Origin: JBFMFR01 sp040752025
GTDB lineage: Bacteria; Chloroflexota; Anaerolineae; Anaerolineales; UBA4823
DNA: 64,000 nt
Assembly: GCA_040752025.1 (NCBI GenBank)
Contig: JBFMFR010000038.1
Span: forward strand, 9,668-73,667
Direction of reading: 5' to 3'
Shown: piece by piece, positions 7,506 to 17,037 of the stretch
Layout: each line of letters begins with the position of its first letter
Numbering within the stretch: the stretch's first letter is position 1
Made by a program: the position numbers and the translations under genes
Notes under the pieces: model-generated
Databases searched by the model: none
What the model was told of the DNA's origin: nothing
The model's input: only the letters and a program-made list of their open reading frames with translations

Positions 7506-10500
7506 ATGTTTGCCATCTACCTTACCCCGGCTGCTATCAGTTACCTGACCCAGTTCAGCCTGGCTTTGCTGATCACGTTCTACTTGGTACAACACAATTG
7601 GACCAGCAAGCGTCGATCAACGCGAGATTTCTTGCTGGTGGGCTTCTTTGCCAGTATCACCCTGTTTTCCCTGCTGCTTTTTTTGGAAGCCTCGTCTTTG
7701 CCCACAAATCGACTGCGGGCAGTTTACCTGGAAAACCCGGTTATGGGCATCAGCCTGGTGTTGCTTACTCAGTTCGCCTACCGCTTCCCGACCTTACAGC
7801 CTCGCCAAAAACGGGAAGCGCTCCTGGCACTGGCCTTCAGCGGCGCTTATGCTCTCTATGAAACCTCGTATGCGGTTTGGCGCTTTGGGCTGCTGGCTCA
7901 AGGGCGGGTGGAATACCGCCTGTCGTTCGCTGATTACTGGTTGGTAGCAGTAGTAGCGTGGATACCTATTGTATTCTTTCGCCAGGCGCTGCAAAATCGG
8001 CAGCAGCGCGCCTGCCGCAACTTTGCCCTAATTTTCTTGATACCCATCATCCTGGCGTTGATGAATACCTTGTACGCCCATTACTTCATCCCCATGACTG
8101 TTTACCACATTGGCATGTCGATGGGCATTCTCTTCACCATCTTTGCTTTCGTTGTCAACTACCTCAACGCTCTGCCCGAGACCACTTCTTTCCTGGCCAG
8201 ACTCTCCGGAGCCATCTTGACCAGTTTGTTTGCCGTGCTGGGTAGCGTGGCCTGGGTGATCATCCCGGCTTACACCGCCCGCTATGCGCCGCACATGCCC
8301 GATCAGCGCACACTGCACTTTTCCCCCAACCCGGGCGGCGGCTACGATGTCACCGAAGCACCTTTTCGCTTCGAAATGGATCTGGGTGAGAAACTACGCC
8401 TAACTGATAACAAGCTCTACGCCAGCAAAGCCATGCAGTTCGATTTCCCATTTTATGGACAATCGTACAGAACAATCTACATCACCAACGATGGCGCTCT
8501 CAGCATGGGGGAGGATCTGCATTTCCCAAATTTGCAATACAACTTCGGCCAGGCGCCGGCTATCTTCCCAGTATTCATCGATCTCTATCCTGAAATCAGC
8601 CAGGGCGGATTGTTCGCTCGCCAGGAGTCTGATCGCCTGATCATTACCTGCGACCGCATGCGCGCTTTTTACCAACAAAATGCCGTATTCACCTATCAGG
8701 TGGTGCTCTACAGCAGTGGCGTTTTCGAAATTACTTACAATGGGTTACCCGAAAGCTTATCTTACCGGCCCAATGATCGCCCGGAGGCAGCCGTTTGGAT
8801 GCTGGGCGCCACGCCGGGCAACTCGCGCCCGGATTACCAGCGCGTCGATCTGAATCAACTGCCCATCCAAAGCGGACCACAGGGCTTGATCCAGGATGAG
8901 AACGCTGCCTTCCGCCGTTACCTGCATGCCTATCTCCTGCCCTTGGCCTACTTGATCCTTGGCAGCAGCCTGGCATTCTTGATTGGCTTTCCATACCTGT
9001 TGACGGTTAGTTTGCTGCAGCCACTCAATGCTCTACTGGGCGGTGTGCAGAAGATGAATACTGGCGAGCGGCCCATGTCCGTGCCGGTCATCTTCAACGA
9101 CGAAATCGGTTTCCTGACGCACACTTTCAACAGAATGAGTTCCGAAATCGACGATCTGGTTGCCGGCCTGGAATCGCGTGTGGCCGAGCGCACTGCCGAA
9201 TTGACTACAGCCAATGCTCAGTTGAGGATCCTTTCAGTTGCTGTAGAGCAGAGTCCAAATGGAATTGTTATCACCGACACGGAAGCCCGCGTCCAATACG
9301 CAAATCCTGCCTTCACACATTTTACCGGCTATTCTTTTGAGGAGGTGCGCGGCCAGACACTGCAAATGCTAAACTCAGATCAAACCTCGCCCGAAATTTT
9401 CGAGCAACTCTGGCAAACGCTTCTGGCCGGAGAGACCTGGCGCGGCGAATTTGCCAACCGCCGTAAAGATGGTGAAATCTACTGGGAATACAATATCATT
9501 GCCCCGATTTACGATGAGCTTGGCCAGGCCACGCATTACCTGGCTGTCAAAGAGGATGTTACCAAACGACAACAAATGGAAGAAGATTTGCTAAGAGCCA
9601 AGTATATCGCCGAGGCAGCCAACCGCGCCAAAAGCGTCTTCCTGGCAAACATGAGCCACGAGCTGCGCACCCCTCTGAACGCCATCCTTGGCTTTACTGA
9701 GCTTATGGGGCACAGTCCCAATCTGACTCCCGAGCAAAATCGCCAACTGGCAATCATCAACCGCAGTGGCGAGCATCTCCTCGCCTTGATCAACAGCATC
9801 CTGGAGCTATCCAAGATCGAAGCCGGGCGGATGGAGTTACAACTTCAACCCGTTGACCTGTATAGTCTGCTCCTGGAGTTGCAAGAAATGTATCAACTGC
9901 GCGCTGAGCACAAAGGTCTTACTCTGCGCATTGAACGCTCTCCAGATCTGCCACAACACGTTCGCGCAGATCACAGCAAGTTGCGCCAGGTGTTGCTCAA
10001 CCTGCTGAGTAATGCAGTCAAATTTACGCGCTCAGGTGGAGTTGTTCTGCGCGCTGGAATCACCTCCCCAGATCAAAATAATCTAGAAGGTAATACTATG
10101 CTCGTCCATTTTGCCATCCAGGATACAGGTGTAGGTATCGCTGCCGAAGAGTTGCCAGGACTGTTTACACCCTTTACACAAACAGAAAGCGGCAAACGCT
10201 CGCAGCAAGGCACAGGCCTGGGATTAGCGATCAGCCGCCAATATGTGGAATTGATGGGAGGGCAGATCGCCGCCAGTAGCCAGCTTGGCGTGGGCTCAAC
10301 CTTCGCTTTTGACATTCCGGTGACTGTATTAGATGCCATCGAGGAAGTCGCGCCTGATCGACGTGTGGTGGCAATTGAACCAGGACAGCCCTCATTCCGC
10401 ATCTTGATTGCAGAAGATGTAGACACCATCCGTTTGCTCCTCAGTAGCCTCTTGCAACCCTTGGGGTTCGCCGTACGTCAGGCAGCCAACGGGCAAGAAG

Positions 10501-10997
10501 CCCTGGCTATCTGGGATGAATGGCAGCCGGACCTCATCTTCATGGATATACGTATGCCTATCCTTGACGGTTATGGAGCCATAAAGCAAATCAAATCGGA
10601 TCCCAGAGGATCACAAACGGTCATCGTCGCACTCACCTCCAGCGCCTTTGCCGAAGATCGATCTACCATCCTTGCTCAGGGTTGCAATGAATTCATTCGC
10701 AAGCCCTTCCGGCAGCGAGAAATTTTCGATGTACTGCACAAATGCCTGGGAGTATGCTTCGTGTACGAAGCTGAACTACAGCAGGCAGTTCATAAATCTG
10801 AGCCTGGTAGTCTCGATACCTCGCTTTTGCCTGAGGCATGGAAAACGCGTTTGCTTCACGCTGTAGATATTGGGGACTTTCAATTGATCCGAGAGTTGAT
10901 TGGCGAGATAGAAATCGCCTTGCCAACGCTTGCCCAGGAGCTAACCATGGCGCTGAACAATTTCAACTACGCCCGCATACGCGCACTTATTCGCTAA
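7506..10997 (+). CDS. Hybrid sensor histidine kinase with 7TM-like N-terminus and extracytoplasmic beta domain
   Basis: 1163 residues. About seven hydrophobic helices span residues 5-255. An extracytoplasmic domain (roughly 260-460) contains FDFPFYGQSYRTIYITNDGA, a nidogen-like pattern. One more helix (475-500), a HAMP-like linker, a PAS/PAC domain (575-690), HisKA (FLANMSHELRTPLNAILGF, phospho-His near 719), HATPase with DTGVGIA and GTGLGLAIS, and a receiver (FMDIRMP, Asp near 1013) follow. The C-terminal 80 residues are helical and unassigned. It is coupled to nadE with a 3-bp gap and followed by a second kinase, suggesting joint expression. The signal is unknown. Confidence 0.88.
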   Translation: MFAIYLTPAAISYLTQFSLALLITFYLVQHNWTSKRRSTRDFLLVGFFASITLFSLLLFLEASSLPTNRLRAVYLENPVMGISLVLLTQFAYRFPTLQPRQKREALLALAFSGAYALYETSYAVWRFGLLAQGRVEYRLSFADYWLVAVVAWIPIVFFRQALQNRQQRACRNFALIFLIPIILALMNTLYAHYFIPMTVYHIGMSMGILFTIFAFVVNYLNALPETTSFLARLSGAILTSLFAVLGSVAWVIIPAYTARYAPHMPDQRTLHFSPNPGGGYDVTEAPFRFEMDLGEKLRLTDNKLYASKAMQFDFPFYGQSYRTIYITNDGALSMGEDLHFPNLQYNFGQAPAIFPVFIDLYPEISQGGLFARQESDRLIITCDRMRAFYQQNAVFTYQVVLYSSGVFEITYNGLPESLSYRPNDRPEAAVWMLGATPGNSRPDYQRVDLNQLPIQSGPQGLIQDENAAFRRYLHAYLLPLAYLILGSSLAFLIGFPYLLTVSLLQPLNALLGGVQKMNTGERPMSVPVIFNDEIGFLTHTFNRMSSEIDDLVAGLESRVAERTAELTTANAQLRILSVAVEQSPNGIVITDTEARVQYANPAFTHFTGYSFEEVRGQTLQMLNSDQTSPEIFEQLWQTLLAGETWRGEFANRRKDGEIYWEYNIIAPIYDELGQATHYLAVKEDVTKRQQMEEDLLRAKYIAEAANRAKSVFLANMSHELRTPLNAILGFTELMGHSPNLTPEQNRQLAIINRSGEHLLALINSILELSKIEAGRMELQLQPVDLYSLLLELQEMYQLRAEHKGLTLRIERSPDLPQHVRADHSKLRQVLLNLLSNAVKFTRSGGVVLRAGITSPDQNNLEGNTMLVHFAIQDTGVGIAAEELPGLFTPFTQTESGKRSQQGTGLGLAISRQYVELMGGQIAASSQLGVGSTFAFDIPVTVLDAIEEVAPDRRVVAIEPGQPSFRILIAEDVDTIRLLLSSLLQPLGFAVRQAANGQEALAIWDEWQPDLIFMDIRMPILDGYGAIKQIKSDPRGSQTVIVALTSSAFAEDRSTILAQGCNEFIRKPFRQREIFDVLHKCLGVCFVYEAELQQAVHKSEPGSLDTSLLPEAWKTRLLHAVDIGDFQLIRELIGEIEIALPTLAQELTMALNNFNYARIRALIR

Positions 10998-11060
10998 CAA
11001 GAGCTATTTGAAAGACCGTATGCACTCACACTTTGCCGAATTTCTTGCTTAGGCCAAAAC

Positions 11061-12227
11061 ATGATCGAGTATTCACAAACCGAAGTACAACAAGCAGCGC
11101 CCAAAGCCAGTATTATGATTGTCGATGACAATCCCAATAATCTCCGCCTGCTGGCCGAGTTTCTAGGTCAGGAATTCAAAGTACGCCTTTTTACCAGTGG
11201 GGCTCAAGCGCTCGAATCAGCCTTCTCTTTACCACCCGATTTGATCCTGCTCGATATCATGATGCCTGAGGTAAGCGGGTATGAACTAACCGCAAAGTTG
11301 AAAAAGGATGATCGCACCTGCGAGGTACCGATCATTTTCATCAGCGCCCTGGATGATATAAACAGCAAAATACAGGCTTTTTCAGCCGGCGGCGTCGACT
11401 TTATCACCAAGCCTTTCCGCGAGCTCGAAGTCCTGGCTCGCATACGCACCCACCTGGCTTTGCGCAACCTGCATCGCCAGCTTCGGAATGCCAATGTCAG
11501 GCTGGCCCTGCAACTCGAAGAATTACAGGCTCGCAACCAGGAACTGGACGCCTTCGCTCACACAGTTGCCCACGATTTGAAAAATCCGCTCAGCATCATT
11601 ATCCTCGCCGCGCACTTACTGGAAGATGGCTACACATCCATGCCCCATGAAGATATTCAGCGTGATCTGCGCGCCATTGCAGGTACCGGGGAAAAGATGA
11701 ACCGCTCGCTTGAAGGTTTGATCCTTCTGGCTGGGTTGCGCAAACAAAGTGTAGAACCGCGCCCACTAGATATGCGAAGCATCGTATCTGAAGCTTTACA
11801 GAGCCTGGCGCTCCTCAAGCAACAATTTCACGCCGAAATTATCGTGCCCGCCAACTGGCCAAGCGCTCTGGGATATGCTCCGTGGCTAGAAGAAGTCTGG
11901 GTAAACTATATCAGCAACGCCATAAAATATGGCGGCAATCCTGAAAAAGGCATTTCGCCGCTCATCGAATTAGGTTTCGATGAGGCAGTTATTTCCCCAG
12001 CAGGCCACATTCGCTTTTGGGTGCACGATAACGGCTCCGGCCTATCACTGGAACAGCAACAGCAACTGTTTACACCCTTTGAACGGCTTCACAACCTGCG
12101 CGCCAAGGGCCATGGCCTGGGTCTATCCATTGTAAGGCGCATCATCGAGAAGCTGGGAGGGCAAGTCGGCCTGGAAAGCGCCCCGGGACAGGGCAGCCTG
12201 TTTTACTTCACGCTGCCCCATTCTTGA
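11061..12227 (+). CDS. Receiver domain-histidine kinase (cytoplasmic)
   Basis: 388 residues with an N-terminal receiver (IMIVDDNPNNLRLL, phospho-acceptor in LILLDIMMPEVSGYE) followed by HisKA (FAHTVAHDLKNPLSIIILAA, His near 170) and HATPase (VNYISNAIKYGG, GHGLGLSIVRRI). There is no membrane helix, so it is a cytoplasmic relay kinase. It lies 63 bp downstream of the hybrid kinase on the same strand and could receive phosphate from it; this partnership is inferred only from position. Confidence 0.87.
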   Translation: MIEYSQTEVQQAAPKASIMIVDDNPNNLRLLAEFLGQEFKVRLFTSGAQALESAFSLPPDLILLDIMMPEVSGYELTAKLKKDDRTCEVPIIFISALDDINSKIQAFSAGGVDFITKPFRELEVLARIRTHLALRNLHRQLRNANVRLALQLEELQARNQELDAFAHTVAHDLKNPLSIIILAAHLLEDGYTSMPHEDIQRDLRAIAGTGEKMNRSLEGLILLAGLRKQSVEPRPLDMRSIVSEALQSLALLKQQFHAEIIVPANWPSALGYAPWLEEVWVNYISNAIKYGGNPEKGISPLIELGFDEAVISPAGHIRFWVHDNGSGLSLEQQQQLFTPFERLHNLRAKGHGLGLSIVRRIIEKLGGQVGLESAPGQGSLFYFTLPHS

Positions 12228-12295
12228 TGATTTGCCCATAATATCCACTCCGAATGGTAAAACATAATATCTCGAAACTTTTTGAGGAGATGCAT

Positions 12296-13801
12296 ATGAA
12301 CGACAAACTACTAGAATTGAAGGAACGCCTGCTCGAGATCAACGACCTGGACATGTCCGCCGCTGTGCTCAATTGGGACCAATCCACCTATATGCCACGC
12401 GGTGGCGCCGCAGCGCGCGCCCGCCAATCTGCCACCCTGGGGCGCCTGTCTCACGAAAAGTTCACTGACCCGGCTATCGGCAAGCTGCTCGATGAACTCG
12501 AACCCTACGTTGAAAGCCTGGCGTACGATTCAGACGAGGCCAGCCTGGTGCGCCTTGTTCGCCGCCAATATGAGCGTGCCACCAAAGTGCCCTCAGAATT
12601 CATGAGCCAGTTGATGGGACACATGGCCGAGTCCTACCAGGCTTGGAGCCAGGCCCGCCCGGAGAACAATTTCGCCACCGTACAACCTATGCTCGAAAAA
12701 ACACTGGATCTGAGCCGCCAATTGGCCGAATTCTTTCCTGGTTACGAACACATCGCCGATCCACTCATCGATTTCGCCGATTATGGCATGAAGGCTGCCA
12801 CCATCCAGGCCCTTTTTGCAGACTTGCGCGCCGAGTTAGTGCCCATTGCTCAGGCAATCATCGCCCAACCGCCAGTCGATGATACCTGCCTGCGGCGGCA
12901 TTTCCCCGAAAATGACCAGTTGGCTTTCTCGACCGAGGTGATCAAACGCCTGGGCTATGATTTCGAGCGCGGCCGCATCGATCGCACCCCTCATCCCTTC
13001 ACTACCAAGTTCTCCTTAGGAGATGTACGTATCACTGTGCGCTTCAAGGAAAACTTCCTGGGCGAGTGCCTGTTCAGCGCCATCCACGAGGCCGGTCACG
13101 CCATGTACGAGCAGGGTATCCGCATGGACCTGGAAGGCACTCCGCTGGCAGGCGGCACCTCTGCTAGTGTTCACGAAAGCCAGTCGCGCCTGTGGGAGAA
13201 CGTGGTCGGTCGCAGCCGCGGCTTCTGGGAGTTCTTCTACCCGCGCTTGCAAGAGATCTTCCCAGCCCAGTTGAGTACAACCCCACTGGACGAATTCCAT
13301 CGTGCCATCAACAAAGTCGAACGTTCGCTCATCCGCACTGATGCCGACGAAGTCACTTACAATCTGCACGTGATGCTGCGCTTCGATTTCGAACTGGCCC
13401 TGCTGGAAGGCCGTCTGGCTGTGCGCGATCTACCCGAAGCCTGGCGAGCGCGCTTCAAGGCTGACCTGGGCATCACCCCTCCCGATGATCGCGACGGCGT
13501 CTTGCAAGATGTGCACTGGTATGGCGGCATTATCGGCGGTGCATTCCAAGGCTACACCCTCGGCAACGTGCTCGGCGCGCAGTTCTTCGATGCCGCCTTG
13601 CAAGCTCATCCGGATATCCCCGCCCAAATCCGCCAGGGCAAGTTCGACACCCTGCATACCTGGCTCAAAGAGAATATCTACCAGCATGGTAGCAAGCTCA
13701 CTGCCGCCGAATTGGTCGAACGCGTCACGGGTGGGCCAATCCGCATCCAGCCCTATATCCATTACTTGCGCACCAAGTATAGTGAACTTTACCGGCTCTA
13801 A
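12296..13801 (+). CDS. M32 family carboxypeptidase (Taq type)
   Basis: 501 residues, normal for the family. The zinc motif is HEAGHAMYEQG (HExxH), with the downstream Glu in HESQSRLWENVVGRS. IRTDADEVTYNLHVMLRFD is a further family hallmark. It removes C-terminal residues from peptides in the cytoplasm. The start at 12296 has GAGGAG seven bases upstream; an in-frame ATG at 12254 would give 14 extra residues and lacks such a site. The LLM oxidoreductase gene starts 4 bp after its stop. Confidence 0.93.
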   Translation: MNDKLLELKERLLEINDLDMSAAVLNWDQSTYMPRGGAAARARQSATLGRLSHEKFTDPAIGKLLDELEPYVESLAYDSDEASLVRLVRRQYERATKVPSEFMSQLMGHMAESYQAWSQARPENNFATVQPMLEKTLDLSRQLAEFFPGYEHIADPLIDFADYGMKAATIQALFADLRAELVPIAQAIIAQPPVDDTCLRRHFPENDQLAFSTEVIKRLGYDFERGRIDRTPHPFTTKFSLGDVRITVRFKENFLGECLFSAIHEAGHAMYEQGIRMDLEGTPLAGGTSASVHESQSRLWENVVGRSRGFWEFFYPRLQEIFPAQLSTTPLDEFHRAINKVERSLIRTDADEVTYNLHVMLRFDFELALLEGRLAVRDLPEAWRARFKADLGITPPDDRDGVLQDVHWYGGIIGGAFQGYTLGNVLGAQFFDAALQAHPDIPAQIRQGKFDTLHTWLKENIYQHGSKLTAAELVERVTGGPIRIQPYIHYLRTKYSELYRL

Positions 13802-13805
13802 TCTT

Positions 13806-14681
13806 ATGAGAATCGGCGTCGTTTTCCCTCAAACTGAGTTCCCCGGCGATCCATCCGCCATCCGTGACTATGCCCAAACCGCCGAAGAACTGGGCTTCTC
13901 TCACATATTGGCCTACGATCACGTTCTGGGAGCAAACCCCAACCGGGCTGGCGGTTGGAACGGGCCTTATACGTACCGGCACTCCTTCCAGGAGCCGCTA
14001 GTACTGTTCAGCTTCATAGCTGCTCTCACACACAAACTGGAATTTACCACTGGCGTAATCATCTTGCCCCAACGCCAGGCGGCCCTGTTTGCTAAGCAGA
14101 CCGCGACCCTGGATCTGCTTAGCGGCGGGCGACTGAGACTGGGAATTGGCCTGGGATGGAATGAAGTTGAATATGTTGCGCAGAACGAAAACTTCACCAA
14201 CCGTGGGCGGCGCATCGAAGAACAGGTGCACGTACTGCGCCAGTTGTGGACCCAGCCCCTGGTTGACTTCCACGGCCGCTGGCACAATATCCCCGATGCC
14301 GGCATCAACCCATTGCCACAGCAACGCCCCATTCCGATCTGGTTCGGTGGCAACGCCGAGCCCGCCTTGCGCCGCGCCGCCGCCCTCGGCGACGGCTGGA
14401 TGCCTGGTTTCCATACTGCCAGCGAAGCCAGATCAGCCCTGGATCTTATCGAACAATGCCTGGCTGAGGCCGGTCGCAGCCGAGACTCCTTCGGTATCGA
14501 GCCGCGCCTGTCTTATGGTCAGGGAAATCCAGATAGCTTGATAGAGATCATCGATGGTTGGCAGGCTGCCGGGACCACCCATCTTTCCCTGAACACCATG
14601 GGCAGCGGTTTCGATACCCCTGAAAAGCACATCCGGGCCATCCAAACCTTCGCCCAGGCAGTGGGTCTTGTAGAGACATAA
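13806..14681 (+). CDS. LLM-class flavin/F420-dependent oxidoreductase
   Basis: A 291-residue luciferase-like monooxygenase family protein. It has the family's N-terminal strand (MRIGVVFPQTEFPGD), ILAYDHVL, FTTGVIILPQRQAALFAKQ and the LSGGRLRLGIGLGWNEVEY segment. The pattern matches the F420-dependent branch, common in Chloroflexota and Actinobacteria, but cofactor choice is inferred. It probably forms an operon with the upstream carboxypeptidase. The substrate is unknown. Confidence 0.85.
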   Translation: MRIGVVFPQTEFPGDPSAIRDYAQTAEELGFSHILAYDHVLGANPNRAGGWNGPYTYRHSFQEPLVLFSFIAALTHKLEFTTGVIILPQRQAALFAKQTATLDLLSGGRLRLGIGLGWNEVEYVAQNENFTNRGRRIEEQVHVLRQLWTQPLVDFHGRWHNIPDAGINPLPQQRPIPIWFGGNAEPALRRAAALGDGWMPGFHTASEARSALDLIEQCLAEAGRSRDSFGIEPRLSYGQGNPDSLIEIIDGWQAAGTTHLSLNTMGSGFDTPEKHIRAIQTFAQAVGLVET

Positions 14682-14725
14682 TTCTATAACTGAGTATCTT
14701 CAATTGATTTGAAAAGGAGCGTGCC

Positions 14726-15271
14726 ATGTATAACCGTAGAAAAATCGTCGGGCCTTTCATCTTCGGCGGATTGCTCATTCTGTGGGGCGTGCTCATCCTG
14801 ATCAGCCAACTCCTGCACATCGATTTCTGGGCCATTTGCTGGCCTGCTGCCCTGATCTTAATCGGTGTCTGGCTGCTGCTACGCCCGCGCTTGGTACTGG
14901 ATGGGGCTCCAGTGAACATCCGCCCTCTAGCCGATATCCGCCGCTCTGGTGCTTGGAGCATAAGCGATGAGGAAATATGGACTTTCGTGGGCGATACTCG
15001 CCTGGACATGACCCAGGCAGAGATACCCCCAGGCGAAACCGTTTTCCGCGTCTACGGTTTCGTCGGTGATGTGATCTTGCGCCTGCCGCCCGAGGTTGGA
15101 TTGAGCATCTCATCTCAGGCCTTTCTCACCGAGAGCCGCATGCGCGGCGAGAAACAAGACACCTTTCTATCGCCCTACGAGTACATCAGCCCGGAATACG
15201 AAAGCGCCGAGCGCAAGCTGCGCCTGGAGACTTACTTCTTCGTTGTCACACTAAAAATATATCAGGCCTGA
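14726..15271 (+). CDS. LiaF-like small membrane protein
   Basis: 181 residues. Two N-terminal membrane helices (GPFIFGGLLILWGVLILIS and WPAALILIGVWLLL) are followed by a C-terminal beta-rich domain with VFRVYGFVGDVILRLPPEVG, as in the C-terminal domain of LiaF/cell-wall-stress response proteins. In Firmicutes LiaF modulates a membrane-stress two-component system; no LiaRS pair is adjacent here, so the role is open. AAGGAG lies seven bases before the ATG. Confidence 0.65.
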   Translation: MYNRRKIVGPFIFGGLLILWGVLILISQLLHIDFWAICWPAALILIGVWLLLRPRLVLDGAPVNIRPLADIRRSGAWSISDEEIWTFVGDTRLDMTQAEIPPGETVFRVYGFVGDVILRLPPEVGLSISSQAFLTESRMRGEKQDTFLSPYEYISPEYESAERKLRLETYFFVVTLKIYQA

Positions 15272-15275
15272 CCGT

Positions 15276-16178
15276 ATGCCGCTCCCTGCCACCTTGCTCG
15301 CCCTGGGCACGATCCTGATCTGGAGCTTCCTGGCTTTGATTGGAGCGCGCCTCAATCACCTGCCGCCTCTCCTGGTGGTGGGCATTTCCCTGTGCGTCAG
15401 CGGGCTGGTGAGCAGTGTGCGCCTGCGCGCCTGGCGCGTCCCGCTGCGTACCCTGGCAGTGGGCATCGGTGGTATCTTTGGCTACCACTTCTTGTTTTTC
15501 TCCGCCTTTCAACACGCTCCGCCTGTAGAAGCCAACCTGCTGAACTACCTGTGGCCGCTGCTCATCGTGCTGCTTTCTCCGATTTATCTATGCGGTTATC
15601 GATTGCGTCCGCACCACCTTTTCGGCGCGCTGCTCGGTTTGTGCGGCGCGGCCCTGATCATCAGTGGCGGGCAGCTCAGCCTGGATTTCGCCAACCTGAA
15701 CGGTTACCTGTTGGCAGCCGGAGCAGCCTTCACCTGGACCAGTTATTCCCTGCTCACCAAGCGTTTACCGTCTTTCCCCACCGCCGCGGTGGGCGCCTTC
15801 TGCCTGGCCTCCGGCTTGCTCTCCCTGGCAGCCTACTGGCTGGGTCAAGGCGCGCTTTATGTCCCCCCATTGAGCAGCCGCGATTGGCTACTCCTGTTCC
15901 TGGCCGGCGCGGGGCCGATGGGCACAGCTTTCTTCACCTGGGATGCAGCACTCAAACGCGGCGACCCGCGCATCATCGGCTCCTTGACTTACCTGACGCC
16001 GATGCTTTCCACTCTCAACCTGATCTTTCTCGATCACCGCTCGCTCACCTGGATTTCTGTTGCCGCCATGCTGCTCATCGTCGGCGGCGCGGCCATCGGC
16101 TCGCTTGACCTCTTTCGCAAACCATCGCAACTACCTCAAACAGTAGAGACACAAAAACCGCATACCCTGGAGCCCTGA
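15276..16178 (+). CDS. EamA/DMT-family transporter
   Basis: 300 residues with ten predicted hydrophobic helices arranged as two EamA repeats (the second from about residue 150, GYLLAAGAAFTWTSYSLLTK). It is a drug/metabolite-transporter-superfamily permease of the inner membrane. The substrate cannot be predicted. Its stop is directly followed by the ATG of the dimethylargininase-like gene, so the two are probably cotranscribed. Confidence 0.82.
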   Translation: MPLPATLLALGTILIWSFLALIGARLNHLPPLLVVGISLCVSGLVSSVRLRAWRVPLRTLAVGIGGIFGYHFLFFSAFQHAPPVEANLLNYLWPLLIVLLSPIYLCGYRLRPHHLFGALLGLCGAALIISGGQLSLDFANLNGYLLAAGAAFTWTSYSLLTKRLPSFPTAAVGAFCLASGLLSLAAYWLGQGALYVPPLSSRDWLLLFLAGAGPMGTAFFTWDAALKRGDPRIIGSLTYLTPMLSTLNLIFLDHRSLTWISVAAMLLIVGGAAIGSLDLFRKPSQLPQTVETQKPHTLEP

Positions 16179-16949
16179 ATGCTAACTTATCGATTTACCC
16201 AAGCTATCACGCGCACTCCTGGAGCAGACTTCGCCCAGGGCCTGACCACCTCCAGCCTCGGGCCTCCCAACTACGCTCTCATGCTGCATCAGCACGCCGC
16301 TTACGTAGATGTGCTGCGTTCCCTAGGTTTGTTGGTGACCATCCTGCCTGCACTACCTGGTTACCCGGATGCTTATTTCGTCGAAGACCCTGCCATCGTA
16401 GTACCCGAAGCGGCTATCATCACCCATCCTGGCGCCCCAAGCCGTCGCGGCGAGGCTGACGCGATCATGCCTGCTTTAACCCCTCATCGCCCGGTGCAGC
16501 GCATCCAGCCGCCTGGCACCCTGGATGGCGGCGATGTTCTAATCATCGGCAAGCGCGCCTTCATTGGCATTTCCGAGCGCACCAACTCACAAGGCGCTGA
16601 ACAACTGGGCCGTATTTTGGAACAGCATGGCTATACCTGGACAGGCGTACCCGTTGGTGCTGGCCTGCATCTCAAATCCAGCGTGAATTACGTTGGCAAC
16701 AACATCTTGTTGATCAGCCAGAGTTTCGCGGGCCGCTCTGAGTTCACCGACTATCGCCAGATCGTCCTCGGACCTGGCGAGGAATACGCCTGCAATACCC
16801 TGCTGATCAACGAGACTCTGATTACCCCCCAGGGTTTCCCCAGTGTGTATCAAGAACTCGCCGCCCTGGACCGGCGTGTCATCGAATTAGATGCCAGTGA
16901 AGCCCGCAAGATGGATGGAGGGCTGACTTGCATGTCTTTGCGTTTCTAG
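16179..16949 (+). CDS. Dimethylarginine dimethylaminohydrolase/amidinotransferase-like hydrolase
   Basis: 256 residues of the guanidino-group-modifying superfamily. FVEDPAIVV and LDGGDVLIIGKRAFIGISER match the substrate-binding core, LHLKSSVNYVG holds the catalytic His, and DGGLTCMSLRF supplies the catalytic Cys near residue 251. Such enzymes hydrolyse methylarginines or arginine to citrulline. ATG follows the transporter's TGA without a gap, and GGAG sits seven bases upstream. The pair could import and degrade a guanidino compound; that is inference from adjacency. Confidence 0.83.
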   Translation: MLTYRFTQAITRTPGADFAQGLTTSSLGPPNYALMLHQHAAYVDVLRSLGLLVTILPALPGYPDAYFVEDPAIVVPEAAIITHPGAPSRRGEADAIMPALTPHRPVQRIQPPGTLDGGDVLIIGKRAFIGISERTNSQGAEQLGRILEQHGYTWTGVPVGAGLHLKSSVNYVGNNILLISQSFAGRSEFTDYRQIVLGPGEEYACNTLLINETLITPQGFPSVYQELAALDRRVIELDASEARKMDGGLTCMSLRF

Positions 16950-16983
16950 CCAAGCTGCGCACCCCACGGGCCAGTGTTTGAAA

Positions 16984-17026
16984 CAACTCGCCCCCGGCAT
17001 GTCTCTCAACTGCCGGGGGCGAGTTG
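16984..17026. terminator. Bidirectional hairpin between convergent genes
   Basis: A perfect 16-bp inverted repeat (CAACTCGCCCCCGGCA, 16984-16999, and its complement, 17011-17026) encloses an 11-nt loop. It lies 34 bp after the hydrolase stop and 11 bp from the stop of the convergent minus-strand gene. There is no long T-tract, but GC content, stem length and position fit a shared terminator. Confidence 0.75.
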
Positions 17027-17037
17027 GAAACGAAGCC

